From assembly GCF_001625195.1 (NCBI RefSeq), contig NC_054390.1, positions 310,001 to 374,000 of the forward strand: a DNA stretch of 64,000 nucleotides, read 5' to 3'. The first letter of the stretch is position 1. Each line of letters begins with the position of its first letter. The stretch is from Drechmeria coniospora (taxonomy: Eukaryota > Ascomycota > Sordariomycetes > Hypocreales > Ophiocordycipitaceae). Below are positions 10,201 to 22,139 of this stretch, one piece after another. A program made the translations under genes and the position numbers. A model generated the notes under the pieces. That model searched no databases. It was not told the DNA's origin and worked only from the letters and a program-made list of their open reading frames with translations.

Positions 10201-11039
10201 ACCCTTCGCTTCGGCGTCGAGTTCGACATGGTTCTTGCACCGAAGAAAGCTACCATTATGAGGAGTACCGTGAGCTCCAACGACATGAACGGCCTGAATG
10301 CAAGTCGACGGAGTTGTTGCATCTTCAGGCCGTCCAGGAGGAATACAAAACAACAGTCACAGGTTCCCGCCGGAGTGCCTGGACCAGCTGAGCACCCCGG
10401 CGAGCCATGACGAGCGGAAGCGGCCGACAAGGGCACTCCAAGATGCCACACCGATGTCGATTATAGTAAATGGTCAATGTCGATTGTAGCAAGTGGTCGA
10501 TCACTACAGATCCATCATCAGCAACGTTGAGGCTCACGGCTTGCCTGTCAGCATCAAAGTCTCAACACCCATCCTTTCGTCCCGTTAGTCGGACTTGGGA
10601 GCTGACGAGTCATGATCCGGAAGGCCCGTCCCACTGGAAGGAAGAAGTCATAAAGGTCTGGACTATCATCGAGAAATACAGTACTTTGATATCGTAACCG
10701 AGTACCAGTACATATGCGGCATTTCGTCCACTTTGGTACACCAGACGGCTTCACGGTGGACCAGGTCAGCCAGTTTCCTCAGTTCCTATCAACGAAACTT
10801 GGCGCCGTTACCAACCACGTCCCGGCGAAGCGCGCGGCAGTACAATTTGCCCGGCGAAACTTCCAAGTGCAGCGGCCGGACCTGGTGAGGCTGCATGGCC
10901 AGTACTCTGTCCAATATCCGGTTGATATGACGATGCCTAGAAAGGAGAACAATAGGCCTTGGGGGGTTTGCAGGGCAAAGATGCGTGACATGAGGCTTCG
11001 TGCTGGTTCTAGATGCGAAGGAACATTCGAACATCGGCA

Positions 11040-11400
11040 GCCCCCACGCGTCACGGCGTTGCTCTCGACGACGCCGAGTATTGGATTCGGACGACCCTGC
11101 ATTGCATGGAGGAAATGAGGTGCGTTGATTGGGGAGATGACTCCTGGTTCGCCTGCAGAGTGTGTACTGACACAACGGCAACTACTACAGAGCAAGATTT
11201 CGGTCGTCGAAAACCAACTACGCAACGCAGCCTAGCCAGCGATATCTTTCACAAACCAATTCTTAATCTTGACGCCATCAGCAATCACCTCCCAGCGGAG
11301 CACGCGGCAGGGGAATATGCGTCGAATGGCTGGATGGTCAGCACTTTGTTGCACTCTATTGCACTCTATTGCACTCTATTGCACTCGTTGCACTCTACTG
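11040..11400. repeat. Degenerate dispersed repeat, copy 2
   Basis: Blocks such as CCTGCAGAGT, ACACAACGGCAAC, AGAGCAA, ATCTTGACG and GGTCAGCACTTTG line up in order with 18598-18825. The end of this copy runs directly into the CACTCTATTG minisatellite, which may have grown from its edge. Confidence 0.55.
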
Positions 11401-11790
11401 CACTCTACTGCACTCTATTGCACTCTATTGCACTCTATTGCATTCATTGCACTCTACTGCACTCGTTGCATTCTACTGCACTCTATTGCACTCGTTGCAC
11501 TCTACTGCACTCGTTACACTCTACTGCACTCTATTGCACTCGTTGCACTCTCCTGCACTCGTTGCATTCTACTGCACTCTATTGCACTCGTTGCACTCTA
11601 CTGCACTCGTTGCACTCTACTGCACTCGTTGCATTCTACTGCACTCTATTGCACTCGTTGCACTCTACTGCACTCGTTGCACTCTACTGCACTCTATTGC
11701 ACTCGATGCACTCTATTGCAATCGTTGCATTCTACTGCACTCTATTGCACTCGTTGCACTCTACTGCACTCTATTGCACTCCGTTTTACT
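11343..11790. repeat. 9/10-bp minisatellite (CACTCTATTG / CACTCGTTG)
   Basis: About 45 units alternate among CACTCTATTG, CACTCTACTG and CACTCGTTG. The mix of 9- and 10-bp units leaves long open frames rich in Leu, His, Ser, Cys and Tyr on the plus strand; these are artefacts of the repeat. Confidence 0.9.
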
Positions 11791-13639
11791 ACGTTGCTTC
11801 GACCGACGTTGATCATGGCAGGCGAAAGATCAGTACAGACCCTGCCACCAGCGAAATGGAAGCCGACCGCATACTGAGCGTCTAGGACACTGTCGACGAG
11901 GTACGTGCGCTAATTAAATAACTATTGCTGAGGGATATTACTCTACTGACGATTTTAGAACTCGCCAGAAGTAATATCTCTGCTTCCTAGATGAACCTTT
12001 TTTTTTCATGACTGCTAATATCCGTTTTAGTTCTGGCGAAACAAAAAAGATGTAATTATTTATCCATCCATTCTTGTTGGGTTATCCAAGTTTTAACTAT
12101 TACTAGAACTATCTTGCAGCTGCCAAGGTTCGTTTTATGCATTATTTTCGATAGCTACCTAACCTAATTCGATATAGCTTAAAAGATTAGAAATTGCAGT
12201 AAGTTCCCGTTATATCATCCATGTCGGCTATTGTATGACTTACTATGTAGCAGAAACTTAATGCAGAGCACGAAGTATGCTTCTAATTATATTTCTTTCC
12301 TTTCTGTGTCTTAAGACTAATTATTTTTAGTACTTGTGTAAAGAAGCTGCTGTAAGATGTACCGTTTGATGAATTTAGGTAACTGGGTTTATATTAATGG
12401 AGCTGGTATAGGCTGCAGAGAAATATGCTTTGGCAAGTAATTGTATCCTTGGTACAGATGAGCCTACACTAACGAAAATTCGTATACAAAGAGAGCAGAG
12501 AAAGAGGGAGTTGTATGATCTCCCTCTTCCTGTAGGAGTACTCGTACTGATCTTACTGCTCTAGGCTGAAAACAATAATACGGAGGTAAGTTGTGACTGT
12601 AGAATGAAACTGTTCGAATACTAACAATCTCAAGATTACCTACCAGAAATATGTATGCGTTACTCGTCTATTCCACAAAGATATTGTACAGACATGAAGG
12701 ATCACAAAGCTTGACGAAGAAAATTGATGGTGGGTTGCTTTTTCGCTGTTTGTCCAGTCCCCCAGCCCACTTTAATTTTCAGTGCGGTTGAGGCGTTTTT
12801 GATCAATTGCCCATCGACTCGCTTACTGACATGAGCATAGATGCATGCATTGTTGCAATCCATAAGGGAGGGTGCTGAACTTTGGGGCTGTCGTTGATGT
12901 TTTCGTTCATTTTTTAGGCCGCAAGAGCCCACCACCCTGTATTAACTCTCCGTTACGGCGCGTTCATTTGGGCATCACCTCCGTTCAATTGACGAAAAAA
13001 AACCACAATCCCTCTGATCCGGATACACTTGCACTGCATGGCATCCCGTTGAGATGAATACTCCCTTGCACGTACTGGAGTGGAAGACGAAGGGTAGTTC
13101 TAGTCGCAATCGGCGAGGGCAACTGTGTCTGTTTGGTAATAAAGTCGGTGTTTGTTTGAGTTGTTGGCATATCAGATAGACCTGGGATTATTGACCATTT
13201 CTATGTAGCCATACAAGCACTTGCAGACGTGCTCTAAGGAGCATTGTGTGACGGATGTTCGAAGCGTCCTAGGGTACTGTCACTTGGGAAGTGAGTCAGG
13301 CGTGACGCGGAACAGTTTGTCGACTGAGAGTCGGCCAAGAAGCTTTGCACTTCTTAATTACAAGGCAATTGCTTAGATTGATCAGTCAAGAAGTAAGCTA
13401 CCTAGCTAGCAGTAGAGACTGTGCTATACATTTGTTCATTCTTTCACTGATCCTGTCGGATCGGCTGATTATGGTCAGATCACTCGATCGATCGATCACG
13501 ACTCACCACTTGGAATGTCACGTGACCATTGGTGCGTGTCTTGCCTGCTCGTCAGCCTACCCCTCCCGGCCTCATATCCGACCTGCATCCTGTACCTCTG
13601 GTTGGGCTGTCATTATGTTTGTGAAACATTGCTACTTAA

Positions 13640-14310
13640 CCAACCTTGATCACTCGACACATTGCCACTCAACCTCGATCACTCGACACATCTGCCCATA
13701 ATAACCGTCGTCGACAAATCAAAGAACAAAATAATACTGTCTGCCATTCAACCTTGACCACTCGACACATCTGCCCATACTATCCATCGTCGACAAATCA
13801 AAGAACAAAAACAATACTGTCTGCCATTCAACCTTGATCACTCGACACATTGCCATTCAACCTTGATCACTCGATACATCTGCCCATAATAGCCGACGTC
13901 GACAAATCAAAGAACAAAATAATACTGTCTGCCATTCAACCTTGACCACTCGACACATCTGCCCATACTATCCATCGTCGATAAATCAAAGAACAAAAAC
14001 AATACTGTCTGCCATTCAACCTTGATCACTCGACACAACTGCCCATAACGTCCATCGTCGACAAATCAAACAACAAAAACAATACTCAACCTTAATCACT
14101 CGATATATCTACCCATAGCATCCATCGTCGACAAATCAAAGAATAAAAACAATACTGTTTGTCATTCAACCTTAATCACTCGACACATCTGCCCATAACA
14201 TCCGTCGTCGGCAAATCAAAGAACAAAAACAATACAGTCTGCCATTCAACCTTGATCACTCGATACATCTGCCCATAACATCCATCGTCGGCAAATCAAA
14301 GAACAAAAAC
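13640..14310. repeat. About 82-bp tandem repeat, roughly eight copies
   Basis: Each unit contains CAACCTTGATCACTCGACAC, CATCTGCCCATAACATCC, then TCGTCGACAAATCAAAGAAC and AAAACAATACTGTCTGCC. Copies differ by scattered transitions and a few partial units at the left edge. It lies in the AT-richer part of the gene-poor stretch. Confidence 0.88.
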
Positions 14311-15271
14311 AACACAAACAAGATATTACACAATGCCAGGGAATTACTGCTCGTAGTACGAAGCATGTACTACGGTATCAGTCTGTCCAAAAGAATATTA
14401 ATAGCCATCGAAAACAAATGCGACTGGAAGACCATGCTGGTATAACTCCAATACGAGCCTTTATATTATTGCTTCAAGACAAATAATATGAGCCGTTATA
14501 TTTGGTAAATGACCAACACTTGTACCGTATTATACGAGCAAGCCACCCAGTAGGATACTATCCTATATACTAGTCAGACTCAGCGTCACTCCCATACTAG
14601 TTGCAGCAACTGACGGCAGTACTGCTGCTAGCCAAAATACTGCCGTCATACTACCAGTCCAACTAGTATCATGTCGGACCGAAGCCGACCGTCGACTCAA
14701 CGTTGACTACCGACATATCATATCATCGACCAAGTAGTCGTTCTTGCTACTGATTGGGAACAATCACACACTGGTACTATCAGTCACTACATTGTAATAA
14801 TACTACCAAAGTATAACTCGTACCAAGACGATCCATCGTACCGTCAACTGACCGCACCACCAACTAGTTGCACAAACCAACTAACAGTACGGATCAACCG
14901 ACTTTACAGATGCATTGACGGACCAACGGATTGCTCGGAGAAACAAGTGAACTTTAACCTCGACACAGTCTCTACCAGTTGGGGTACTACCGCTTGGAAA
15001 AATTGCCTCCATAACTGCTTACTGTTTTTCATAAACTAGATTACAGAAGGAAGAGGAAATACAGCACGGCGGAAGAAGAACAAACCCAAACCGACTACTG
15101 CTACAGTGAACAACCCGACTACTGTCAAGGTCCTGCTGTTGAAACTGTTGCATATGCGCCTAGCATCTCGTCAAATTCATGATTCTATTGGCAAGGACAG
15201 GTTTGATTTTTCTGGACATGTGTACAGAAAAAGACGAGTCCGGACTAATTCCATCAGCGACGAAAAAAAGC

Positions 15272-15955
15272 CTACAGCTTATTGTCGACGTAGGCACCGA
15301 CAACACTGCCTTTCTCCCAGATCAAGACAACTCTGGGTTCGTCGGCAGACGGCAGCGCTCTTTTACCTTGGCGCCTATTCACGATGCCGATGGATTGCGA
15401 TTCGGGAGCGAAGGGATAATAGTGCTCAATCGAGGTGTTGCTGGCCTTGAATCCCTTGGGGTCGTTTGGATATTGATCCCAGGGCAAGAATCGAAGTGAA
15501 TACTGCCAATACGAATCGGTAGGTAATTTGTCCTGCTTAAAAGCCTCCCAGGCCTTCTTCTGGGCCTCAACCCAAAAGGTATTCTGGCCCGGGGAGAGGT
15601 AAGCGTTGAAACGCTTGCAGCTAAGGCAGCCACCCATATCCGCTTGGTAAGTGCTGCCCGGACCGGTAAGGCAGTTTTTGTAGGCAAGCGCCTTGGCATC
15701 GTCGTCCTTTGCGTCGAAGAATCCGGAAATATCCTCGCATGTCTTGGAGATCATTTGTTCCGAGATGCAAGGGGGGATAGTAGGGCCTTTTGTTCCAAGG
15801 GTATAGGTACCTTCAGGATGACAGGCATCACCGAGTACATTTGCTTCAATTCTGCCGGTCAATTCGCTTGTCGTGTACGTGAATTTCTGAGCAGAAGAGG
15901 TCGTGCCGAGGGCAACGACAAGGCCAGCGATGACGGAGCTCTTGGTGGTGGGCAT
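15272..15955 (-). CDS. Small secreted cysteine-containing protein (effector-like)
   Basis: A single-exon frame of 227 residues from the ATG at 15955. I chose this start because a signal peptide follows directly (about 22 residues, hydrophobic core VIAGLVVALGTTSSA), although the frame stays open upstream. The mature part has six cysteines in GDACHPEG, PPCISEQ, KTCEDIS, KNCLTG and GGCLSCKRF. The C-terminal third has RQGKRALP, a possible Kex2 site, and ends in a short hydrophobic stretch VVLIW. A TATTTAA box lies about 95 bp upstream. I do not recognise the family. The gene stands alone between repeat-rich stretches, a setting common for fungal effectors, but no function can be claimed. Confidence 0.72.
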   Translation of the reverse strand: MPTTKSSVIAGLVVALGTTSSAQKFTYTTSELTGRIEANVLGDACHPEGTYTLGTKGPTIPPCISEQMISKTCEDISGFFDAKDDDAKALAYKNCLTGPGSTYQADMGGCLSCKRFNAYLSPGQNTFWVEAQKKAWEAFKQDKLPTDSYWQYSLRFLPWDQYPNDPKGFKASNTSIEHYYPFAPESQSIGIVNRRQGKRALPSADEPRVVLIWEKGSVVGAYVDNKL

Positions 15956-16194
15956 TGTGGCGTATGCGTCTTGAAGGTCAAACGGGTACCGGTGATGCGA
16001 TTTGATCGAGTGTGCAGTTGGTGGATGAAATCGGGTGCGCGCCTGGCCATTAAATACATGATCGCGTCGGATGACGCAACGATTCAACAAAGGCCGAAGG
16101 ATGCTGTACTGTATGCACTTTGCCTTGCGTCGCATAACGTACCGGCCCCAGCCCCCTCGATGATTTGTTGGTGGAGCTGTCGTGGAGACGACGT

Positions 16195-16773
16195 TCAGTT
16201 GTTGCTGTTTGTTGCTGTTGTAACCTGAGCCGAAGTCTGATGGTTGCATGATGCTGAGTCGTTTTGCATAATGCCTAGTCCTGGTACTGCTGCAATAGCG
16301 CGTGGCAATTGAACAAGCTCGTCAAGGCTCCTAGCTGTTTTGCTCTGGTCCGTATTATCCTTTCCACATATTCTGACTCGTACTCCGTATTCCTGTTCTA
16401 GTTCGGTTTCGAATTTAGCACTGCGGCTGAGCATTCTTTGGCGCTCGCTCCAATAGTGAGTGACGTGAAAAAAATGGGATGAATTCACGAAAGCTTGTAG
16501 TTGGCTTTTGAAATGACACGTTTGGCTTTGAACGGTCCATCCCCCCCCCCCGCGTTGTCTTGATGTTTTGTTAAAGTAGGTAGACCATGTCTCTCCCGAA
16601 AGATAACCCATTACTGTTTTCTTATTATAATGAGTGGCCATTTGCTTTCTGACGAATTCAAGTTCTGCTCGTATTTCTTTGTGCGTTTTTCGTAGCCGGT
16701 CCGCCTGCAGCATGACTCGCTCTGGTCGTACAGTAGGCCTTGCCGACTGACTCGGTGCGGTTGTGAATAGCAT
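16195..16773 (-). pseudogene. Decayed Ty3/gypsy polyprotein fragment (post-integrase region)
   Basis: The minus-strand frame carries LQADRLRKTHKEIRAELEF and then KQMATHYNKK, which resembles the segment after the integrase core in fungal Ty3/gypsy polyproteins. A neighbouring frame continues with GRDMVYLL, a stop, and QNIKTTR, matching the family pattern in which VYLL is followed by a basic residue and NIKT. So the fragment has at least one frameshift and one nonsense change (near 16574). The rest of the element and its LTRs are not visible. A run of C/G at about 16542-16552 interrupts it. Repeat-induced point mutation is a possible cause. Confidence 0.5.
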
Positions 16774-17084
16774 CTGTACAAAGCGCTGATTGAGATCGTA
16801 AGCTACTCCTACTTTTTGCTTCGTCCAAGGCTCAAGTCGATAGACTTAATATCGATTGAGCGATTTTTGCCCGGGCCTCTGCAAGGTTGGTGTTGTGTGC
16901 ATCAAGGCCCCGGCCAATCTTCCAAAAATAGCTGTCTAGCGGTCCGATCAGCTTGACCGGGCGCATATACCTTTGCAATCAGGATCCAAATACGGACGTC
17001 TCCTCGGATATAGAGATGCTCGTCGTAGACGAAACAAAGCACCGCCGCGCAACTGGAATGGCGGTGAGGGACCAGACGCCGGTT

Positions 17085-17490
17085 AATGCATTCCGTGCAG
17101 AGCACGAAAGAACAGGTGCAGGGTTGTCTGGATCCAGTACTCCGCCTCGCATGGCGGAGAGGGACCAGACGCCGGCTAATGCATTCCGTTTAGAGCACGA
17201 AGGAACAGGTGCAGGGCCGCCTGGATCCAGTACTCCGCCTCGGTAAGAGTCGTGATGTTGGGGGGCAGTCGGTATTCGATAGTCTGGATCTAGTACTCCG
17301 CCTCGGCAAGAGTCATGACGTTGGGGGGCAGTCGGTATTCGATGGTCATGATCCAGTACTCCGGCTCGTATGGCGGGGAGGGACCAGACGCCGGCTAATG
17401 CATTCCGTATAGAGCACGAAAGAACAGGTGCAGGGCCGTCTGGATCCAGTACTCCGCCTCGGCAAGAGTCGTGACGTGGGGGGGCTGTCG
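17085..17490. repeat. Composite tandem repeat of two alternating modules
   Basis: One module holds GACCAGACGCCGG, TAATGCATTCCGT and GAGCACGAAAGAACAGGTGC; the other holds GGATCCAGTACTCCGCCTCG with AAGAGTCGTGATGTTGGGG. They recur three to four times in varied order, suggesting unequal exchange within an array. Confidence 0.75.
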
Positions 17491-18104
17491 GTATTCGATG
17501 GTCCCTTGCAAGAGTGGTAAGAAATTCCACGCCTCGGCAAGATTTGTAGGAGTGGCAAGAAATTCCATGCCGCGTACCTCGGATCAGGAAGTGTCATGGG
17601 ATTGATGTTCCTCTCTAGGCATCATCATCTCAACCAGATCCTCGACAGAGTGCTGGCCATTGTACGGCCGAGCGCTCTGGCGGGATGTGATTCGTGATGG
17701 TATCAAGGTTTGTCGTTAGGAAGCGGTCGACATCAGTGTCGGACCTCGGAGTGTCAACGCCTTCTGGCTCCCCAAGGTTCACGGGGATACTCGGCTGGTT
17801 TAGAAGTCGAACGGCCGTTTTGAATTCTATTCAATCGGCCAGTAATACTCCTCGAGGATGGCAAAGGTAGATAGATTCCTTGGGCACCAGAATCATTTCA
17901 AACTCCACGCCGAAGCGAATGGTTCTGAAGTTTGCCATCATATTTGAAGTAGAGTTTGGAATTGAGTGATGCGAGATCTGATTTCTTGATGGCTGATTCA
18001 AACTCCACGCCTAAGCGAATCGTTCCGAAGTTTGGCATCGTATTGGGAGTGGAATTTGAACTTGAGAGTGATGGAATCTTGATTCTTGATGGTTGAAACT
18101 TGAT

Positions 18105-18300
18105 GACTGGGTTGGATTGGAGACTGGGGTGAATTGGAGACTGGGGTGAATTGGAGACTGGGGTGAATTGGAGACTGGGTTGACTGGTTGAATTGGACTG
18201 GGTTGAACTGGAGACTGGGTTGAACTTGAGACTGCGTTGAACTGAAGACTGCGTTGAACTGGAGACTGCGTTGAATTAAAGACTGCGTTGAATTTGGAGA
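18105..18300. repeat. 17-bp tandem repeat (GGAGACTGGGGTGAATT)
   Basis: Eleven or so units of about 15-17 bp, drifting from GGAGACTGGGGTGAATT on the left to GAAGACTGCGTTGAACT on the right. The gradient of variants indicates an old array. Confidence 0.8.
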
Positions 18301-18400
18301 GTTGCTTCTCGAGCCAGAGATTCTGCTTTTTGCAGTCGTCGGGCATGGGTTAGGTGACCTCTAGACGGGGAAGGTGCCGCGATGGCCCAAGACCGGCCCC

Positions 18401-18830
18401 AGCACCTACAGTAGGCAGGCAAGTAATTACGGTACTGTAAGTGCTCCTCCGGAAGCTGTCGTGCTGCCCTTCAACTACCACAACATGAGATGCGAGGGAA
18501 TGGGCAAAAATATCCCGCCAGCGGAAGGAGTATATTCATTCGCCCACTGGACATGGCGCGGCCTGACTCTCCCAAGGCGAGCACGACCAGCGTTGGTTGC
18601 CTGCAGAGTATAAACCAACACAACGGCAACAGTCGCAGAGCAAAGTATCGGGCTTCAGCACCAACCACCCGACGCAAGCTCGCCAGCAACTTTTGACGAA
18701 TCAATTCTCGAGAACCATTCGTTTCGGCGGCCGAATCTTGACGTGATCAACCATCGCTTCCCAAAGGGGTGCGCGGAAGGGCGGACGGGGGTATGCGTGG
18801 GAAGGCTGCATGATCGGCACTTTGCTGCAC
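18401..18830. repeat. Degenerate dispersed repeat, copy 3
   Basis: This copy aligns in blocks with both 9970-10200 and 11040-11400 and seems the most complete. It ends near a CGGCACTTTG word that matches copy 2. No open frame of note survives. Confidence 0.55.
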
Positions 18831-19582
18831 CACGTTGCCCCGGCCGATACTGGTTTCGTATGCTGCAGCTCGGAGAGGCCAAGGCAACGGTAGATCCAGA
18901 GAGGTTCAGAGACCTGACCATGATGATGTCAGTATGCGCTGAATGGCGGTACGACGAGTTGGAAGTGACGACAGGTAATCCGCTTTGGAGACGTCATTCG
19001 CCTCCTAGATCTCATTGCCGAGGTCAACCTGTATAGAAAAGACAAGCACGTCATACGTGGTGGAATTGGACAAGACAATGCCGGCCCATGCAAGCCGTCC
19101 GTGAAGGGTGATGACGTGGCCGAGGACGCAACGGACGACCTGCCGAACCCTGACGATTCCGGAAGCCTTCATCTTATGTTCCACACTTGACCTCTTCCTC
19201 TCCTGGCCAATGTGCAAAGTTTGGCTTCGTTGGTATCGCGAGTTCGTTGCATCCGGCTCGCCACCACGGGACAGCCTGCATTCACACGCAGCAAAGGGAA
19301 TGCCGAGCACGATTGCCAGATCTATTCGAGATGGATGCGCGGGAAAGATGTGTGCATTTTTCGGGCCGCCTCACAACCACCGCTGGACGCGCACGATGGC
19401 GGCGTTGGACACGTCCATGGCGGCTCATGGGTCTCATTTTATCCAACAAGGGGCATGCATCGAGAGTGACGTCATGCCGCCACCCTTGTTCGCCTGGCCA
19501 ATTGATGGCATTCACCTTGCTCGCGCCGCCGACGCGTCGGGCAATCATGGCGGCGAACAAGGCCGATGGGTCGGCGAGGCCA

Positions 19583-20404
19583 TCAAGCCTCCGCCGGTCC
19601 CTGGCTTCTCGTCTTGCGTGCCGTCCTGCCAACGGGCGGCGGCGCCGTCTTGTCCTTCTTCGGACGACCGCCATTGCCCGGCACGGCGTTTGGTGCAGGC
19701 GCGGAGTCGTTGGCATCGTCGACGGCGCCGTCATCCATCTTGGCTTTCTTGTCCGTAGGCGTGTCGGGGTCCGGATCGGCGGGCGCGGGCGCGGGCGCGA
19801 CGGCGGGCTTGGGCGACGGTTCCGCACCGTCGTCGGCGAGGCTGGCGTCGTTTAGCTTGCGCTTGTCGCCGATGGCAGGATCGGCCAGCGTCGACGGCTT
19901 GCCGGGTCCGAGAGTGTCGACGACTTCACCGTTGACCGACCCCGCATCGTCGCGCCCCGGAGGCGCGGGCGGAGGCGCAGGCTCGAAGAGGCCGGGGATG
20001 ACTTGGTGCGAGTCTGCCGGAGGCGGCTCCTCGTCGATCTTGAGCTCCGGCCGAGGCGTCCCACCGGCCGGCGTCGATCCGTCGAGGGGCGTCTGCGGAA
20101 GGGATTGGACCTCGACCGGCTTGGGACCGAGGAGGGCGCGCTCGGGGATGCCGCCGTGGTTTTCTCGCTCACGTTCCGGCTTGCCAGGTTGATGCCCAGC
20201 CGGTGCGGGCGCGCAGACGGGCAGGGGAAAGGCACCGGCCTTGGCCTCGGCCGCCGGCTGGCCAGGAGGGAGCGCTGCGAGGATTAGCCCATCACGGTCC
20301 AACCTTGATCGATCCGAGCTCGGGCGGCGAGTCACTGGACCAGGGCGCCGGGGGGCCAGGGCCATACCTTTTGCAGCGGCCGCTTGGGCAGTTGCGTCGG
20401 CCAT
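19583..20404 (-). CDS. Low-complexity, probably nuclear protein with AT-hook-like tail
   Basis: A single-exon frame of 273 residues from the ATG at 20404. The first ~100 residues contain SSDRSRLDRDGLILAALPPG and a conserved-looking FPLPVCAPAPAGHQPG. The remainder is Pro/Ala/Asp-rich and disordered, with basic patches DKRKLND and DKKAKMDD and a tail with GRPKKDK (AT-hook core GRP) and RTARKTRSQG. Together these suggest a DNA- or chromatin-associated nuclear protein. The strong third-position GC and absence of stops support coding, but GC-rich DNA also produces long shadow frames, so this is less certain than the enzymes. A later in-frame Met exists at residue 14. Confidence 0.55.
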   Translation of the reverse strand: MADATAQAAAAKGMALAPRRPGPVTRRPSSDRSRLDRDGLILAALPPGQPAAEAKAGAFPLPVCAPAPAGHQPGKPERERENHGGIPERALLGPKPVEVQSLPQTPLDGSTPAGGTPRPELKIDEEPPPADSHQVIPGLFEPAPPPAPPGRDDAGSVNGEVVDTLGPGKPSTLADPAIGDKRKLNDASLADDGAEPSPKPAVAPAPAPADPDPDTPTDKKAKMDDGAVDDANDSAPAPNAVPGNGGRPKKDKTAPPPVGRTARKTRSQGPAEA

Positions 20405-20628
20405 GGGGGCGGTGGTATGAAATGACGCACGACGGAAGAGGGACGAAGGATGTTCCAAGGTGCCGGCCAAGGAGGTGGAACGTCGGAGGACGAGCTTTCC
20501 GAGTCAAGTCGGAACGGTGGAGGTGCCTTCGGAGCTGCCGTTGGAGCTGCCGTTGGAGCTGAAGCTCGAAGCTGACGTCGGTGCTCGACGTGCCGGGCCG
20601 ACGACGACGAGGGAACAACGACGGTAAA

Positions 20629-20706
20629 GGGCGAGAGGCGGCGGGCGAGATGAAGGGCGAGAGGCGGCGGGCGAGATGAAGGGCGAGAGGCGGCGGGCGT
20701 GACGAT
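20629..20706. repeat. Short GC-rich tandem repeat, three copies
   Basis: GGGCGAGAGGCGGCGGGCG followed by AGATGAA or TGACGAT repeats three times, about 230 bp upstream of the start of the low-complexity nuclear protein gene. Confidence 0.75.
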
Positions 20707-22139
20707 GGGAGATTGGGAAGCTGACCGAGGAGGGTGAGGGAAGACGACGACGGTTCCTGAGGGGTCGAGGAGAGACGGCTGGTTGGGGTGGCGAGCAACC
20801 TGCCAAGGTGCCGTCCGACTCGTACTGTGCTCGCACGGTGCGGTCGAGGGCAGGGAGACGCGAAATGCTCTGTACGAACATGGCCAGCAGACACTGTGCC
20901 TCTTGCCAGCTCCCGTCCTTGCCGCTGTCGTCGGTGGCTCCTGCCGCCTGTCACCGGTGGTCCCTGGTTGTCACTGGTAGTCACTTTGTTGTCACTGGTT
21001 GTCACTGGTTGTCACTTTGACTCGATCGACAGCAGGAGGCTAGCCGTCTTTGGCAACGAGCACACCTCGACGGCTTGCCATTGGCAACGTGCCAAGACAA
21101 CCATTGGCCGCCACGCACAGTACGATCCGCGGGCGGCTGTATGGAAAATGACTGTGCGGATTGGAGTTATCGACACTGTGGCGGTCGCATGCAGCTTGCG
21201 GGGAAGCTGAAGTGGCATGTCGGTACTAAGGCGGTACTTGCATGTACCCTGCATTGACAAGACGCAGCCGCACACGTACTGCACAGTGCATCTGCGACGA
21301 AGCACAGTTCTAGGCACCGAGTAATAGGGAGCACACGCACTGCACATCTGGTGCCGAGCACGGGTTTACAGCAGCAAACACGTGCATCTACGGGGCACTC
21401 GTGCTGCATGTCCACTACCCCTAGGTACCTACTAGCACAGTGCAGTTACGGGGAATACCAGGCACGGTTGCACCAATTGTGCAGAGCACTCCGTGCTGCA
21501 GGTGCGCCGACGGAGACGCTGCCCGCAGACGCCGACAGCGCAGCACACCACCCAGTGGTCCAAGGCGCAGCAGGCGACACGATGGGCACAATACGGAGAG
21601 TGCGGAGAAGTTGTGTCGGAAATGCAGAGCGCATGTTGGACGAAATCCCTCTCGTCGCCGCCACGGTTCTCACAGCTGTACGGCTGCACCGGTGCCCGTT
21701 GAAGTGTCGGTGCTCGTGCGCGCTGAAGTGCCTGCACCATACACGCTAAAGTGCGCGCTGAAGTGCCTGAACCATACACGCTAAAGTGCCTGCGCCGTAC
21801 ACGCTGAAGCGCCTGCACCATGGACGCTGAAATGTTGGCGCTGCCATCCAAACACGCTGAAGCGCTGGTGCTGCCATGCAAGCACGCTGAAATGCTCGTA
21901 CCTGTCGGCACGGCGCACGTCACTGTGTGGTGCTGCCCTGCGCCGAACCGTTCGTCAGGCCATCCGTACACGCTGAAGCGCTGGCGTTCGAGCACTGAAA
22001 GGTTCGTACCGGTTCACCACACCAAGGGCTACAAGCATGCTCCCGCTGCCACTCGCCACTCGGTCGGCACACTGACGTGCAGTACTAACCGGCCGATGTG
22101 TGTACGCCGTGTACGGGCAGATGGCTAAATGTAGGATAA

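Larger units (their letters stand above)
7336..15271. other. 8-kb gene-poor stretch of minisatellites and degenerate repeats
   Basis: No convincing gene is present. It holds tandem arrays at 7774-8013, 9413-9640, 11343-11790 and 13640-14310, copies of a dispersed repeat at about 9970-10200 and 11040-11400, and a visibly AT-richer stretch at about 11890-15100. At 8412-9034 the minus strand shows protein-like fragments in three frames, possibly a decayed gene, but no join restores a recognisable product. Confidence 0.6.
15956..19582. other. Gene-poor, repeat-rich interval
   Basis: No intact gene is seen. It contains a decayed Ty3-type fragment (16195-16773), a tandem repeat at about 17085-17490, a 17-bp repeat at about 18105-18300, and a copy of the dispersed repeat (18401-18830). 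The remaining sequence has only short frames without coding character. Confidence 0.6.

Noticed and set aside
11013..11885. Plus-strand frames full of LHSIALYCT words
   Set aside because: They are the translation of the 9/10-bp minisatellite, open in all three frames.
11888..12000. Intron-like GTACGT...CTGACGATTTTAG segment
   Set aside because: No open frame flanks it on either side, so it cannot be tied to a gene.
13640..14310. CRISPR-like array
   Set aside because: Units are contiguous tandem copies without unique spacers, in a eukaryotic genome.
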